NCBI RefSeq assembly: GCF_042665595.1
Contig: NZ_JBHTCT010000005.1
Location: 310,001-374,000 of the forward strand
DNA length: 64,000 nt
Source of the DNA: Bhargavaea changchunensis
Lineage (GTDB): Bacteria; Bacillota; Bacilli; Bacillales_A; Planococcaceae
Direction of reading: 5' to 3'
In this document: positions 50,297-59,048 of the stretch, one piece after another
Layout: the number at the start of each line of letters is the position of its first letter
Numbering within the stretch: position 1 is the first letter of the stretch
Translations under genes and position numbers: made by a program
The notes under the pieces: model-generated
What the model saw: the letters and a program-made list of their open reading frames with translations, nothing else
Told to the model about the DNA's origin: nothing
Databases searched by the model: none

Positions 50297-51058
50297 TTAA
50301 TTGGTAACATTACCTGCTACATAAATTACTTGCCCCGTAACATACGAAGCCTCCTCTGATGCAAGAAATGCAATAATGCTTGCAACGTCTTGCGGTTCAC
50401 CGACGCGTTTGATTGCATTGCTCTTTATTACGTTTTCTTTTATGTCTTCATAAGAAACTCCAGTTCTTTCTGCAATCGATTTCGTCATTTCAGTTTCAAT
50501 AAAGCCAGGTGCAACGGCATTTACATTGATGCCATAGGGCCCCAATTCAATAGCCATAGTCTTGGTCATCCCCTGGATTCCAGCCTTGGCAGCTGCGTAA
50601 TTAGTTTGGCCTCTCTTGCCAAGGGCAGACCTTGAGGAGAGCATTACTATTTTTCCTGATTTCTGTTTCACCATATATTTTTGTGCTTCCCGAGAACATA
50701 AGAAACTTCCTTTTAAATGTGTATCTATAACAATTTCCCATTCATTTTCATTCATCTTAAATAACAAGTTATCTCGAGTTACTCCTGCATTATTCACCAA
50801 TACATCAATTCTGCCGAATTTATAGTGAATTTCCTTAAAACACTGAACTACTTCTTCACTGTTTGTAACGTCACACTGATAACTTTCTGTAACTTTGCCC
50901 TCTTTACGAAGCTTATTGGCAAGGTTTTGGGCCATTTCATCTTGGTAGTCAATAATAGCAACTTGGGCCCCCTCTTTTACAAAACGCTTTACTGTTGCTT
51001 CTCCAATGCCTTGGGCCCCTCCTGTCACTACAACTACCTTGTTGCTAAACCGTTGCAT
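50297..51058 (-). CDS. Short-chain dehydrogenase/reductase (FabG-like)
   Basis: About 253 residues of the classical SDR family. Cofactor motif VVTGGAQGIGEATVKRF is at about residues 9-25, then NNAGVT near 86. Catalytic Ser lies in IVMLSSRSALG (about 138), Tyr-x-x-x-Lys in TNYAAAKAGI (about 151), and the C-terminal ASYVTGQVIYVAGN is family-typical. It would reduce a 3-ketoacyl thioester or oxidise a 3-hydroxyacyl-CoA. The ATG at 51058 follows AGGTGAG. Its position next to the hot-dog hydratase pair suggests (R)-3-hydroxyacyl-CoA as the substrate. Confidence 0.92.
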   Translation of the reverse strand: MQRFSNKVVVVTGGAQGIGEATVKRFVKEGAQVAIIDYQDEMAQNLANKLRKEGKVTESYQCDVTNSEEVVQCFKEIHYKFGRIDVLVNNAGVTRDNLLFKMNENEWEIVIDTHLKGSFLCSREAQKYMVKQKSGKIVMLSSRSALGKRGQTNYAAAKAGIQGMTKTMAIELGPYGINVNAVAPGFIETEMTKSIAERTGVSYEDIKENVIKSNAIKRVGEPQDVASIIAFLASEEASYVTGQVIYVAGNVTN

Positions 51059-51071
51059 CGCTCTCACCTAC

Positions 51072-51446
51072 TTAGATAACATTTCTTTGTACTTTTCCGA
51101 TTACCATTGTTTCCCCGTCAGCTTCAATACTAACTTTTAATTCCTTATTCATTAGATTGGTTATATGGATAGTGAATTCTTGGTTTATAACAATAGGTTT
51201 TATAAACGTCACTTGATATACCACTGCTTCTCTTTCAAATAAAGCTTCAACTTCTTGCTCAATCAAAACCAACAATAATAGCCCATGTACAAGAGGTTTA
51301 CCAAAAGGAGTGTTAGCCGCATAAACAGGATCAGTATGAATTGCTCCTGTACCGCCAGTGGCTTCTGCAAATGCGTTAACTTGCTCTTGAGATACTCTGA
51401 TCACTCTACTGGTTCGCTCTTTTTCGGATAAACTTTTATTAGCCAT
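51072..51446 (-). CDS. MaoC-like hot-dog dehydratase subunit
   Basis: About 124 residues, one hot-dog domain. The MaoC active-site loop reads FAEATGGTGAIHTDPVYA around residues 26-43: the His and following Asp are kept, but the usual G-D-x-N-P lacks its Asp and Asn. PFGKPLVHGLLLLVLIE follows as in (R)-hydratases. The start overlaps the preceding FAS1-like gene by 8 bp, so the two half-domains probably form a heterodimeric acyl-CoA hydratase. The non-canonical loop makes the exact chemistry uncertain. Confidence 0.82.
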   Translation of the reverse strand: MANKSLSEKERTSRVIRVSQEQVNAFAEATGGTGAIHTDPVYAANTPFGKPLVHGLLLLVLIEQEVEALFEREAVVYQVTFIKPIVINQEFTIHITNLMNKELKVSIEADGETMVIGKVQRNVI

Positions 51447-51834
51447 TAGCAAAGCCCCACAGATAAGTTGTGTTTTCAATGCAATATAGTGTTCCTTCTT
51501 TATTAAATGAGGTTTCAAGAATCAAGTAGTCTCTTCCTTTACTCTGATACTTGTCTTTGACTTTAACCGTGACTTCAAATCGATCACCTATTTTAGCTCT
51601 TTTAAAGTTTTCATTTTTTTGCTTTAAATGAATTGTACCTGGTACTGGATTTCCAATTGTATTGTTCCAAACGTGATAAGTTAAAAAGATTGAATAGGGT
51701 AGTTCCGATTGCCAAGACTCTTCGTCTTCGATATATAGAGACTGCAAAAACTTCTTAGCTAAGCGATCGGTAATTTCATACTCAGTTTTATATTCCTTTC
51801 CAATGACAGTTGTTCTGTAATTAAACGATGCCAT
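51439..51834 (-). CDS. FAS1-like hot-dog dehydratase subunit (partner of MaoC-like gene)
   Basis: 131 residues. The profile (VIGKEYKTEYEITDRLAKKFLQ at the start, PGTIHLKQKNENFKRAKIGDRFEVTVKVKDKY in the middle, LILETSFNKEG late) fits the non-catalytic N-terminal hot-dog half of FAS1-type or MaoC-type hydratases. No catalytic His/Asp loop is seen, as expected for the structural half. It lies immediately upstream of and overlaps the MaoC-like gene. Confidence 0.72.
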   Translation of the reverse strand: MASFNYRTTVIGKEYKTEYEITDRLAKKFLQSLYIEDEESWQSELPYSIFLTYHVWNNTIGNPVPGTIHLKQKNENFKRAKIGDRFEVTVKVKDKYQSKGRDYLILETSFNKEGTLYCIENTTYLWGFANG

Positions 51835-51854
51835 AGTATCCTCCTAAGCATGTG

Positions 51855-52646
51855 TTATCGTCCAAGGTAAACTGGTTCACGTTTCTCTTGAAATGCCTTT
51901 TTCCCTTCCTCGTAATCATGAGTTGTATAGGAAGAAGCTATTGCATTGTTTTGGTGTCGAACTGATTCCTCAATAGATGCACCAATGCTCTCGTTAATTG
52001 CCCTCTTAATTAATCCAATTGCAGCGGTTGGAGCAGTCGCCAGACGTTCAGCAAGGTCTTTCACTGCACCAGTCAATTCATCGTTGCTGCAAATCTCATT
52101 AACAAGGCCAATACGTTTTGCCTCTGTAACACTAAATTGCTCACCTAGGAATAAATACTCACACGCCTTTTGGTATCCAACCAATTTAGGGAGTAAAACT
52201 GTTCCGGCAACAAGTCCACGTTTAGCAAAAACTAGCCCAAACCGCGTATCCTCTGCTGCATAGACCAAATCACAAGCAAGGGCGATGTCGCACCCTGCCC
52301 CAAGTGCATATCCGTGGACTTGGGCAATTACAGGCTTATCAATACTTCTTATAGCGGTAATAACACGCCCATAACCCAATTCTGCTCGTTTTCTATTTCC
52401 CTTAGGAACAGGTTGCTGTTCAGTGCCCATTCCCCTCAGGTCATCACCTGCACAAAAAGCTTTTCCATTTCCTTTTATAACAATGGTACGAACCGACTCG
52501 TTATATTGACTTTCTCTCAAAACATCCTCGAGTTGTTGAATTACGTCATAGTTTAAAGCATTTAAAGAATCCGGACGATTTATCGTGATAAATCTTACGC
52601 CCTTTTGATCTTCCAAATCGATAAAGTTATTAGTCAATATGCTCAC
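51855..52646 (-). CDS. Crotonase-superfamily protein with non-canonical active site
   Basis: 263 residues with a clear crotonase fold: FCAGDDLRGMG (oxyanion hole, about 66) and VHGYALGAGCDIALACDLVYA (about 105). The two hydratase glutamates are absent: the first position is Asp in GCDIA, and the usual PEI/PEV is FAKR in FGLVFAKRGLVAG. It is therefore more likely an isomerase, hydrolase or lyase on an acyl-CoA than a simple hydratase. It overlaps the 3' end of the acyl-CoA synthetase gene by 17 bp, so it probably acts right after activation. Confidence 0.82.
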   Translation of the reverse strand: MSILTNNFIDLEDQKGVRFITINRPDSLNALNYDVIQQLEDVLRESQYNESVRTIVIKGNGKAFCAGDDLRGMGTEQQPVPKGNRKRAELGYGRVITAIRSIDKPVIAQVHGYALGAGCDIALACDLVYAAEDTRFGLVFAKRGLVAGTVLLPKLVGYQKACEYLFLGEQFSVTEAKRIGLVNEICSNDELTGAVKDLAERLATAPTAAIGLIKRAINESIGASIEESVRHQNNAIASSYTTHDYEEGKKAFQEKREPVYLGR

Positions 52647-54786
52647 TACTCCTTACATTTTTAATTAAAGCGTCGACAATTGTGACACCTTTTCCTTCTT
52701 CGTGGACAATAACTGGATTAAGATCAATCTCTTCCAAAAACGCTTCGTTTTGCACTACAAATTGCGAGAACTTTACTACCACATCTACTAATGAATCAAT
52801 ATCTTTAGGTGTACTCCCGCGAGCTCCCTTCATTACAGGAAACATCATCAAATTTTCAATCGCAGCCTTTGCTTGCTCATTCGAAATTGGAGGAATTAGT
52901 AATTGGAAGTCTTTCAAAACTTCAATGAATACCCCTCCTGAAGCTACCATTATGACTGGACCAAAGACTGGATCTTTTTTCATACCGAGGCTAATTTCAA
53001 AACCGCTATCTGCCATCTCTTCTACAATAGTTTCTAAATTTCCGTTTCCATCAACTAACAATTCATTGGACTTCATATTAGAATAAACACTCAACAACTC
53101 TTGCTTATTTTTAATATTGAGTTTCACTCCACCAATATCAGATTTATGCTGGATTTTCGGGGAATTCACCTTGAGTACTACAGGAAAATTCAGTTGTTCA
53201 CTTAGTTCTAATAGTTCACTTGAACTTCCACACACGAACCCTTTTCCAATTGGGAAGTTATCTTTAAGTACTCGTTTACTGTCATATTCAGACATAAACC
53301 CGTTATGTGTTTCTGCACTTACTAGCAATTCGGTCATATCAAATAAAGTTATGGAATCATTTATAGTAGAATTTCCTTTTGCTTCAATGCAATACTGGGC
53401 ATACTTGGCGAAAGCCTTCACACAAAGCGAAGGATCCTCGAAAGCTGGTACATCATTCTTATTAAAGATTTCTACTTTACCTTTTTGACTTCCTACCCAA
53501 GCGACACCAATCAATTTCTCCCCAACTGATTGGGCTTCTATGATATCCCCCATAATGGTATCGATATCATATCCTTTACCGATGATGCCGAGCCCAAATA
53601 AAATAATATCTACGTTTGGATCATCCATTAGAATTGGTAATGCATTTGAAAGAAGCTCTTTGTCGTTTAGTAATTGTGCAGTAACATCAATAGGGTTCTC
53701 AAAAGATGCGAAGATTGGCAAAATTCCTTCTAAACGTTTAATGGTTTCTTCTTCAAATTCCGCAAGATTAAGGCCGAACTCTTTACATTTATCTACCATC
53801 ATAACACCGAGTCCGCCAGAATTACTGAGGATAGCTACGTTCTTTCCCTTAACTCTTTTATCAAGTCGAAAGACCTTCGAGAACGAACTTAATTCATTTA
53901 CGTCATCAACACGAACAAGGCCGAATTGATCGAATGCTTTATTTATTACCGCGTCTTCTGCCGCTAGCGCTCCCGTATGAGAACTTGCGGCTTTTTGAGC
54001 TTCCTCGCTTTTACCGGGCTTTAAGACAAGAACTGGCTTATCAAGTTCAACTGATTTTTTTCCTAAATCAATCAATTCTTCACCATCTTTAATCGATTCC
54101 ATGTAAATTTGAATCATATTAATATCATCATCTTCTAGTATATAAGTTGCAATTCGTGGAATATTGATGTCAGATTCATTTCCTGTTGATGCCCAGTATT
54201 TAATGCCTGTGCCTTCTTCTTTTTGCATGTTATAAACCATTGCTGCTACCGCACCACTTTGACTCAATATTGCTGAAGAACCATTCACCAAATCTCCCTC
54301 TACAAAGGCAGTTGAAAAAGAAGTAATGCTTCGCTGTTTTAAATTCGCCAATCCTTGGCAATTAGGGCCAATAATGAATAGACCTGATTGTGCTGCAATT
54401 ACCGAAATTTCTTCTTGTAGTTTCCGTCCTTCTTCTCCCATCTCTGCAAAGCCGGAACTGAAGATCATACATGACTTGACTTGTTTTTCAATGCACGCCT
54501 TTAAATTTTGTACTACGTACTTTGCACCAATCGCTATAATTGCAAGATCAACTCCCATCGGAAGCTCTTGTATAGACCGGTATGACTTCAGTCCTTGGAT
54601 GGAATCATACTTAGGATTTACAGGATAAATCTTACCTTCATACCCATACCGCAACAGATATTCAATCGGTCTTCCACTAATTTTGCCTGGGTCATTTGAA
54701 GCTCCGATTATTGCAATACTCTCGGGTTTCAAAAAGCTACTAAAATCATTCTCTTTTTCGACTGGACTCGTAACTTTCATAGTCAT
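52630..54786 (-). CDS. ADP-forming acyl-CoA synthetase (acetate--CoA ligase, ADP-forming type)
   Basis: 718 residues with the fused NDP-forming architecture. The CoA-binding domain comes first (IIGASNDPGKISGRPIEYLL, about residues 25-44), then the succinyl-CoA-ligase-like part with the phospho-His in ASSHTGALAAED (about 265). A C-terminal ATP-grasp domain (about 490-715) has LNFPVVLKVNSPKIQHKSDIGG. It activates a carboxylic acid with ATP, releasing ADP and phosphate, and is distinct from the AMP-forming ligases elsewhere in the window. It follows the TAXI-TRAP permease by 30 bp, so the imported acid is the likely substrate. Confidence 0.93.
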   Translation of the reverse strand: MTMKVTSPVEKENDFSSFLKPESIAIIGASNDPGKISGRPIEYLLRYGYEGKIYPVNPKYDSIQGLKSYRSIQELPMGVDLAIIAIGAKYVVQNLKACIEKQVKSCMIFSSGFAEMGEEGRKLQEEISVIAAQSGLFIIGPNCQGLANLKQRSITSFSTAFVEGDLVNGSSAILSQSGAVAAMVYNMQKEEGTGIKYWASTGNESDINIPRIATYILEDDDINMIQIYMESIKDGEELIDLGKKSVELDKPVLVLKPGKSEEAQKAASSHTGALAAEDAVINKAFDQFGLVRVDDVNELSSFSKVFRLDKRVKGKNVAILSNSGGLGVMMVDKCKEFGLNLAEFEEETIKRLEGILPIFASFENPIDVTAQLLNDKELLSNALPILMDDPNVDIILFGLGIIGKGYDIDTIMGDIIEAQSVGEKLIGVAWVGSQKGKVEIFNKNDVPAFEDPSLCVKAFAKYAQYCIEAKGNSTINDSITLFDMTELLVSAETHNGFMSEYDSKRVLKDNFPIGKGFVCGSSSELLELSEQLNFPVVLKVNSPKIQHKSDIGGVKLNIKNKQELLSVYSNMKSNELLVDGNGNLETIVEEMADSGFEISLGMKKDPVFGPVIMVASGGVFIEVLKDFQLLIPPISNEQAKAAIENLMMFPVMKGARGSTPKDIDSLVDVVVKFSQFVVQNEAFLEEIDLNPVIVHEEGKGVTIVDALIKNVRSSEHID

Positions 54787-54816
54787 AATTTATTCCCCTC
54801 ACCCTTCAATTTTCAT

Positions 54817-56712
54817 CTAAACTGCCAATGATTTGTTTATGCTACTAACAACTTTGTTCTTAGTTTTCCAAAGATACAATGACATGAATACGATTACAGA
54901 TATCCCTACCAAGTCTGTAAGCCATCCTGGGTAAAGGAGACCGACTGCAGAAATACCGAAAATTAAGCTCTCCCATAGTCTCATCGGACGAATGTGATAC
55001 TTTTGAATTGCAACTGCCAGTGAGTATATTCCAAATAGGGCAGTGATCACACTGATGATGATATTAATAGCAGTCCCTTCGAGAATCAGCTCTGGACCTA
55101 AAACGAACATAAACGGCAACAAGAATCCAGGAATACCAAGTTTTAAAGAAGTTAGGCTCGTTACCAAAGGCTTCTCTTCCGCAATCCCGGCTGCAACTAT
55201 TGATGCAAGGGCAACTGGAGGTGTGATTGCGGAGATAATACCAAAATAGAAGATAAACAAATGTGCAGCGAGCGGGTTTACACCCAAATTAACTAAAGCC
55301 GGTGCGACCATTACACTTAGAACTAAATAGGCTGCAACTGTCGGGAGACCCATGCCAAGAATTAGTGAGACTACCATAGTCAGCAATAGAAGAAGGAAAA
55401 GATTTTCCCCTGCAAGAGTAATCAGAATGGAAGAAATAGAGAAACCGAGTCCAGTCTGGTTAATCACCCCAATAACAATTCCAACACATGCGCATGCAAT
55501 TGTAGTTTCAAGCGAACCAACTGCGCCTTTCTTCATACTTGAGAATAATTGAGAGATTGTCATCCGATTATTTTTATTTACAAATGTAGATATAATCGTA
55601 ATAACAATCGCCCAGAAGGCTGCTTTCATTGGTGACCATTGCAGATATAGGAGCAAGAAAACTAGCGTCAAAGGAGACAGCATTAAATGCCATCCTTTTC
55701 TAAAAGTTTCCCGGAGACTTGGGATATCCTTCGGCTCCATTCCTTTTATTCCATTCTTCACAGCTTCAATATCCACCATAATGAATACTGCTACATAGTA
55801 GAGAACGCCAGGAATCAATGCTCCAAGGGCTACTTGCCAAAATGGGATTGAGAGTACCTCCGCAATTAAGAACGCTGCAGATCCCATAACCGGCGGCATA
55901 AATTGCCCCCCTGTAGAAGATACGGCTTCCACGGAAGCAGCAAAACGCTTAGAATAACCTGTCTTTTTCATCAATGGAATGGTGAAAGCACCTGTTCCTG
56001 CAGTATTTGCTACTGCACTGCCGGAAATAGAGCCGAATAAACAACTTGCAATCACCGATATTTTGGCAGGACCCCCACGAATTTTTCCGACTACAGCAGT
56101 CGACAGATCTATGAAGATTTGTCCACCGCCGGAAACCTGCAGAATTGCCGCGTACAAAATAAAGAGAAATACGAATGTGGCAGCTACACCCAACGCGACA
56201 CCGAATATACCCTCTAATCCCATTACCTCATGTCTAAACAGTTCCGACAGTGTATAACCTTGATGCTGGAAGAGGGCTGGAAGGTAACTTCCAAAATAAG
56301 AATATGCAATAAATATCATTGCAATAATTGGAAGTGACCACCCCACAACTCTCCTCGTTGCTTCGAGAACAAGAAGAATAATCAGGAAACTGATAATTTC
56401 TTGCATTATAGAGAGATTACCAGTCAACGACCAGATTTCAACATGGTTTATAGCAATGTATCCTGTTGCAAATAACGATAGAACAACCATCAAAGTCTTT
56501 TCTACAGTAAATCTATCTTTATTAATTGGGTTACTAACTGAGAAAGGGAACAGTAGAAATATCATCACAAGCGCAAAGAGCAAGTGAATAGATCTTTGTT
56601 GTAATGCTGGCAAGACACCAAAAGCAGCCGTGTACAACTGAAATAAACACCAGGCTATACCAATAAACATTATAGAAAAAGGGAATAGTCCTTTCTCATT
56701 TTTTGTTTCCAT
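54817..56712 (-). CDS. TRAP transporter fused permease (TAXI-type, DctQM fusion)
   Basis: 631 residues with about 17-18 hydrophobic segments. The N-terminal four-helix region corresponds to the small subunit and the rest to a DctM-like subunit. Signatures: AAILQVSGGGQIFIDLSTAVVGK near 190-210, GPAKISVIASCLFGSISGSAVAN near 215-235, GMGLPTVAAYLVLSVMVAPAL near 455 and ITPPVALASIVAAG near 500. Such fused permeases pair with TAXI receptors, and one is encoded directly upstream. It imports the acid used by the downstream enzymes (inferred). Confidence 0.93.
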   Translation of the reverse strand: METKNEKGLFPFSIMFIGIAWCLFQLYTAAFGVLPALQQRSIHLLFALVMIFLLFPFSVSNPINKDRFTVEKTLMVVLSLFATGYIAINHVEIWSLTGNLSIMQEIISFLIILLVLEATRRVVGWSLPIIAMIFIAYSYFGSYLPALFQHQGYTLSELFRHEVMGLEGIFGVALGVAATFVFLFILYAAILQVSGGGQIFIDLSTAVVGKIRGGPAKISVIASCLFGSISGSAVANTAGTGAFTIPLMKKTGYSKRFAASVEAVSSTGGQFMPPVMGSAAFLIAEVLSIPFWQVALGALIPGVLYYVAVFIMVDIEAVKNGIKGMEPKDIPSLRETFRKGWHLMLSPLTLVFLLLYLQWSPMKAAFWAIVITIISTFVNKNNRMTISQLFSSMKKGAVGSLETTIACACVGIVIGVINQTGLGFSISSILITLAGENLFLLLLLTMVVSLILGMGLPTVAAYLVLSVMVAPALVNLGVNPLAAHLFIFYFGIISAITPPVALASIVAAGIAEEKPLVTSLTSLKLGIPGFLLPFMFVLGPELILEGTAINIIISVITALFGIYSLAVAIQKYHIRPMRLWESLIFGISAVGLLYPGWLTDLVGISVIVFMSLYLWKTKNKVVSSINKSLAV

Positions 56713-56746
56713 ATAATCACCTACCTTATTTTTATTCTAAATAATG

Positions 56747-56777
56747 GAGCCTTCTAACGTATGCGGTCAGAAGGCTC
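56747..56777 (-). terminator. Intra-operon hairpin between TAXI receptor and permease
   Basis: GAGCCTTCT (56747-56755) and AGAAGGCTC (56769-56777) form a 9-bp stem. On the minus strand ATTATTTAG follows, so it is at most a leaky terminator or an mRNA-stabilising hairpin for the receptor gene. Confidence 0.5.
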
Positions 56778-56787
56778 TATTTTATTC

Positions 56788-57795
56788 CTATTCCAAAACT
56801 CCAACTTCTTTAAAGTATCTAATAGCTCCTGGATGTAGATCATCGGGGTTGATAATACTTCTATCGATATAGTTTTTTGTCATTTCTGGAGTTATAGACT
56901 CTCCGGCTGGATGGATTGCAGAAATCTCTTCGTGGTTATCAAGAATTGCTTTAGTTATTTCATAAACTTGTTCCTCTGTAAGGTCAGAATTTGCATATAG
57001 CACAGTAAATTGAGTATAGTAATGCGCATCTTCATCCAATCCTTTATAAGTACCACTTGGAGTGGTGCCGTTAGCCCAAAGTGGATATTCTTTATCCCAT
57101 GCTTCACGGATTTCCTCGTCTATTTTGATAAATTTTAAGCCCTTTCTAGAGGTGGACAAATCCTCTAGTAATCCAGCTTTAGGATAAGAAGTAAAGTTAC
57201 CTACATCTATACTTCCTTCTTTTAGCGCCTCAGCCTGCTCTGCATATGATAGGAACATCCATTCAACTTCATTTTCAGCTATACCTGCAAAATCGAGATA
57301 TTCTGTAATAATATCTTTTGTCGTTTGTGAAGAAACGCCTACTTTCTTTCCTTTTACATCGGTAATACTTTCAATACTAGAGTCTGCAGTTGTTACCATA
57401 GCCATAACGTTGTCGTACATCGCGAGAATTGGTTGTATGTTCTCGTATGCTTGATCAAATTCTCCAGTTCCCTCTTCGGCACGTTCCATCATATCAGCCA
57501 TTCCAATACCGACAACTGCTTGCTTAGAATCGAGCATTCTTGGAACCTCACTAATAGATGGCGGAACAGTAGTATTTAAATTGATATTTTCAGTGTTCTG
57601 ATTGATGATATTCGCCATTCCCCCACCTAGCAAATCATATAAGCCTCCCGAGCTTCCTGTCGAAAAGGCTCCCATTAACCTTTTCCCGGAACTCGGTTCT
57701 GAATCTGCTCCCTCCGTGTTGTTACACGCCGCCACGAAAATTAGTGATAGCACCAAAATTCCCAATGCAATTAGACGACTTTTAGCTCGTTTCAA
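56788..57795 (-). CDS. TAXI-family TRAP solute receptor (lipoprotein)
   Basis: About 335 residues. The lipoprotein signal ends at Cys24 (LIFVAAC). TAXI hallmarks: FSTGSSGGLYDLLGGGMANIINQNT right after the signal, VVGIGMADMMERA near 100, DVKGKKVGVSSQTTKD near 148 and YPLWANGTTPSGTYKGL near 245. The best start is TTG 57795 with GGGGGTG six bases upstream; the frame from 57810 adds a few residues but has no ribosome-binding site. It binds the imported ligand for the fused permease downstream. Confidence 0.92.
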   Translation of the reverse strand: MKRAKSRLIALGILVLSLIFVAACNNTEGADSEPSSGKRLMGAFSTGSSGGLYDLLGGGMANIINQNTENINLNTTVPPSISEVPRMLDSKQAVVGIGMADMMERAEEGTGEFDQAYENIQPILAMYDNVMAMVTTADSSIESITDVKGKKVGVSSQTTKDIITEYLDFAGIAENEVEWMFLSYAEQAEALKEGSIDVGNFTSYPKAGLLEDLSTSRKGLKFIKIDEEIREAWDKEYPLWANGTTPSGTYKGLDEDAHYYTQFTVLYANSDLTEEQVYEITKAILDNHEEISAIHPAGESITPEMTKNYIDRSIINPDDLHPGAIRYFKEVGVLE

Positions 57796-57818
57796 ACGGA
57801 ACACCCCCAAATTATTTT

Positions 57819-58595
57819 TTAAATGAGTTTTGATAACTCATCTGTTACTGATTTCAATTCATTTGCAATCGCTTTCAATTCTTCACTGGTTTTTCCGTTA
57901 CTTAGCATTACAACTGTTATAGCGAATTCAATTTCCCCGGATTTGCTGAATACAGGTAGAGAGATACCCGAAATTCCTTCTATATGCTCTTCAATACTTA
58001 TTGAAAATCCCTGTTCTTTTATTGCAGGCATTTCACTCAAAAACTCTTCTCGATTAAATTTTGTTGAATTTGTGTATCTTTCGATGCCAATTCGATCTAA
58101 GATTTCTTCTCTTTCCTCACTTGATAAATAGGCCATAAAAAGTTTTGCAGTAGCTCCTGCATTCATCTTAAACCGTTGTCCCTCTTTAATAGCAATACTA
58201 TAGGGTGAGTCAGGAATTGCTTTATCGATATAGAGCCACTCATCCCCAATTCTCTGAACAATTCCAGTAGTAGAGTTCGTTAGCTTAGAAACTTCAGCAA
58301 GGTACTCTCTTGCTATTTCTAAGTAGTCTATAAACTCCGATGCCCTTTTACCCAAAACAATCAGGTAGGACCCAAGCGAAAATTGTTTAGTTTCTTCCTT
58401 GTAATTTAATACTTTTTGATCTACGAGAGTCTTTAAGATTCTATAACAGGTAGAACTATTAATTCCGACTCCTTTACTGATTTCGGTCAAAGTGGATTTT
58501 TTGTTCTTATACTTACTTAAAAAAGTAATAATTTCTGTTGCGCTTTTAACAGCCGGTGATAAATAGGTCTTCTTTTCTGGTGTTGTAACATCCAC
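57819..58595 (-). CDS. IclR-family transcriptional regulator
   Basis: 258 residues. The N-terminal winged helix shows STLTEISKGVGINSSTCYRILKTLVDQKVL around residues 34-63. The C-terminal IclR effector domain includes NAGATAKLFMAYLS (about 140) and GISGISLPVFSKSGEIEFAITVVM near 205-228. The start is a GTG. It is the first gene of the ~11-kb operon, so its expression is probably tied to that of its targets. The ligand is likely the imported acid or its CoA ester. Confidence 0.93.
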   Translation of the reverse strand: MDVTTPEKKTYLSPAVKSATEIITFLSKYKNKKSTLTEISKGVGINSSTCYRILKTLVDQKVLNYKEETKQFSLGSYLIVLGKRASEFIDYLEIAREYLAEVSKLTNSTTGIVQRIGDEWLYIDKAIPDSPYSIAIKEGQRFKMNAGATAKLFMAYLSSEEREEILDRIGIERYTNSTKFNREEFLSEMPAIKEQGFSISIEEHIEGISGISLPVFSKSGEIEFAITVVMLSNGKTSEELKAIANELKSVTDELSKLI

Positions 58596-58847
58596 GTTGG
58601 CTGATTTCCCCCTTTCACTACAAGAGCCTTCTTTTCAAATAAGAAAACTCTTTTCACATGTAACAATAAGGTACTTATATCAGAAAGTCAACCGATAATT
58701 TCAATTTTTTTATAAATTCTGTTTAATTTAGCGTTAGGTTATCGTTGGATGGATGGAACTGAACGTTTGACGGTTTCCATTAACGAATAAGTGAGCACGT
58801 TTCCTGTAATTCCCTTCCTATGTAACAACTCGCCCTTTCATATAAAG

Positions 58848-58873
58848 ACCCGACAGGCAACTGCCTGTCGGGT
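58848..58873. terminator. Hairpin terminator in decayed region
   Basis: ACCCGACAGGCA pairs with TGCCTGTCGGGT around a minimal loop, followed on the plus strand by TTCTTCATCTCTTTT. It may be a leftover terminator of the decayed dehydrogenase gene, or block read-through towards IclR. Confidence 0.6.
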
Positions 58874-58958
58874 TTCTTCATCTCTTTTCTAAATAATTTA
58901 TACGCTTAACCGCTTGATAAGCGTAGACTGTTTGATAAAGCCAATACTCTCCTCACTT

Positions 58959-59005
58959 GTCGGCACCTTCGCATTGTTTGTCGGCACCTTCGCATTGTTT
59001 GTCGG
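58959..59005. repeat. 21-bp tandem repeat, two copies plus partial
   Basis: GTCGGCACCTTCGCATTGTTT occurs at 58959-58979 and 58980-59000, followed by GTCGG. The unit length equals that of the array at 3661-3776, although the sequence differs. It starts about 45 bp past the stop of the dehydrogenase remnant on the minus strand. Confidence 0.85.
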
Positions 59006-59048
59006 GTTGCCGCTGTCCAAGGCTCTTTCGCCATTTTTACACTGGCGT

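Noticed and set aside
57864..57877. cre-like sequence TGCAATCGCTTTCA
   Set aside because: It lies within the 3' coding end of the IclR gene in AT-rich DNA and matches the consensus less well. Chance is likely.
47342..58595. Integrative mobile element
   Set aside because: Composition differs from the flanks, but no integrase, transposase, tRNA target or flanking direct repeats are visible. Only possible horizontal transfer is suggested.
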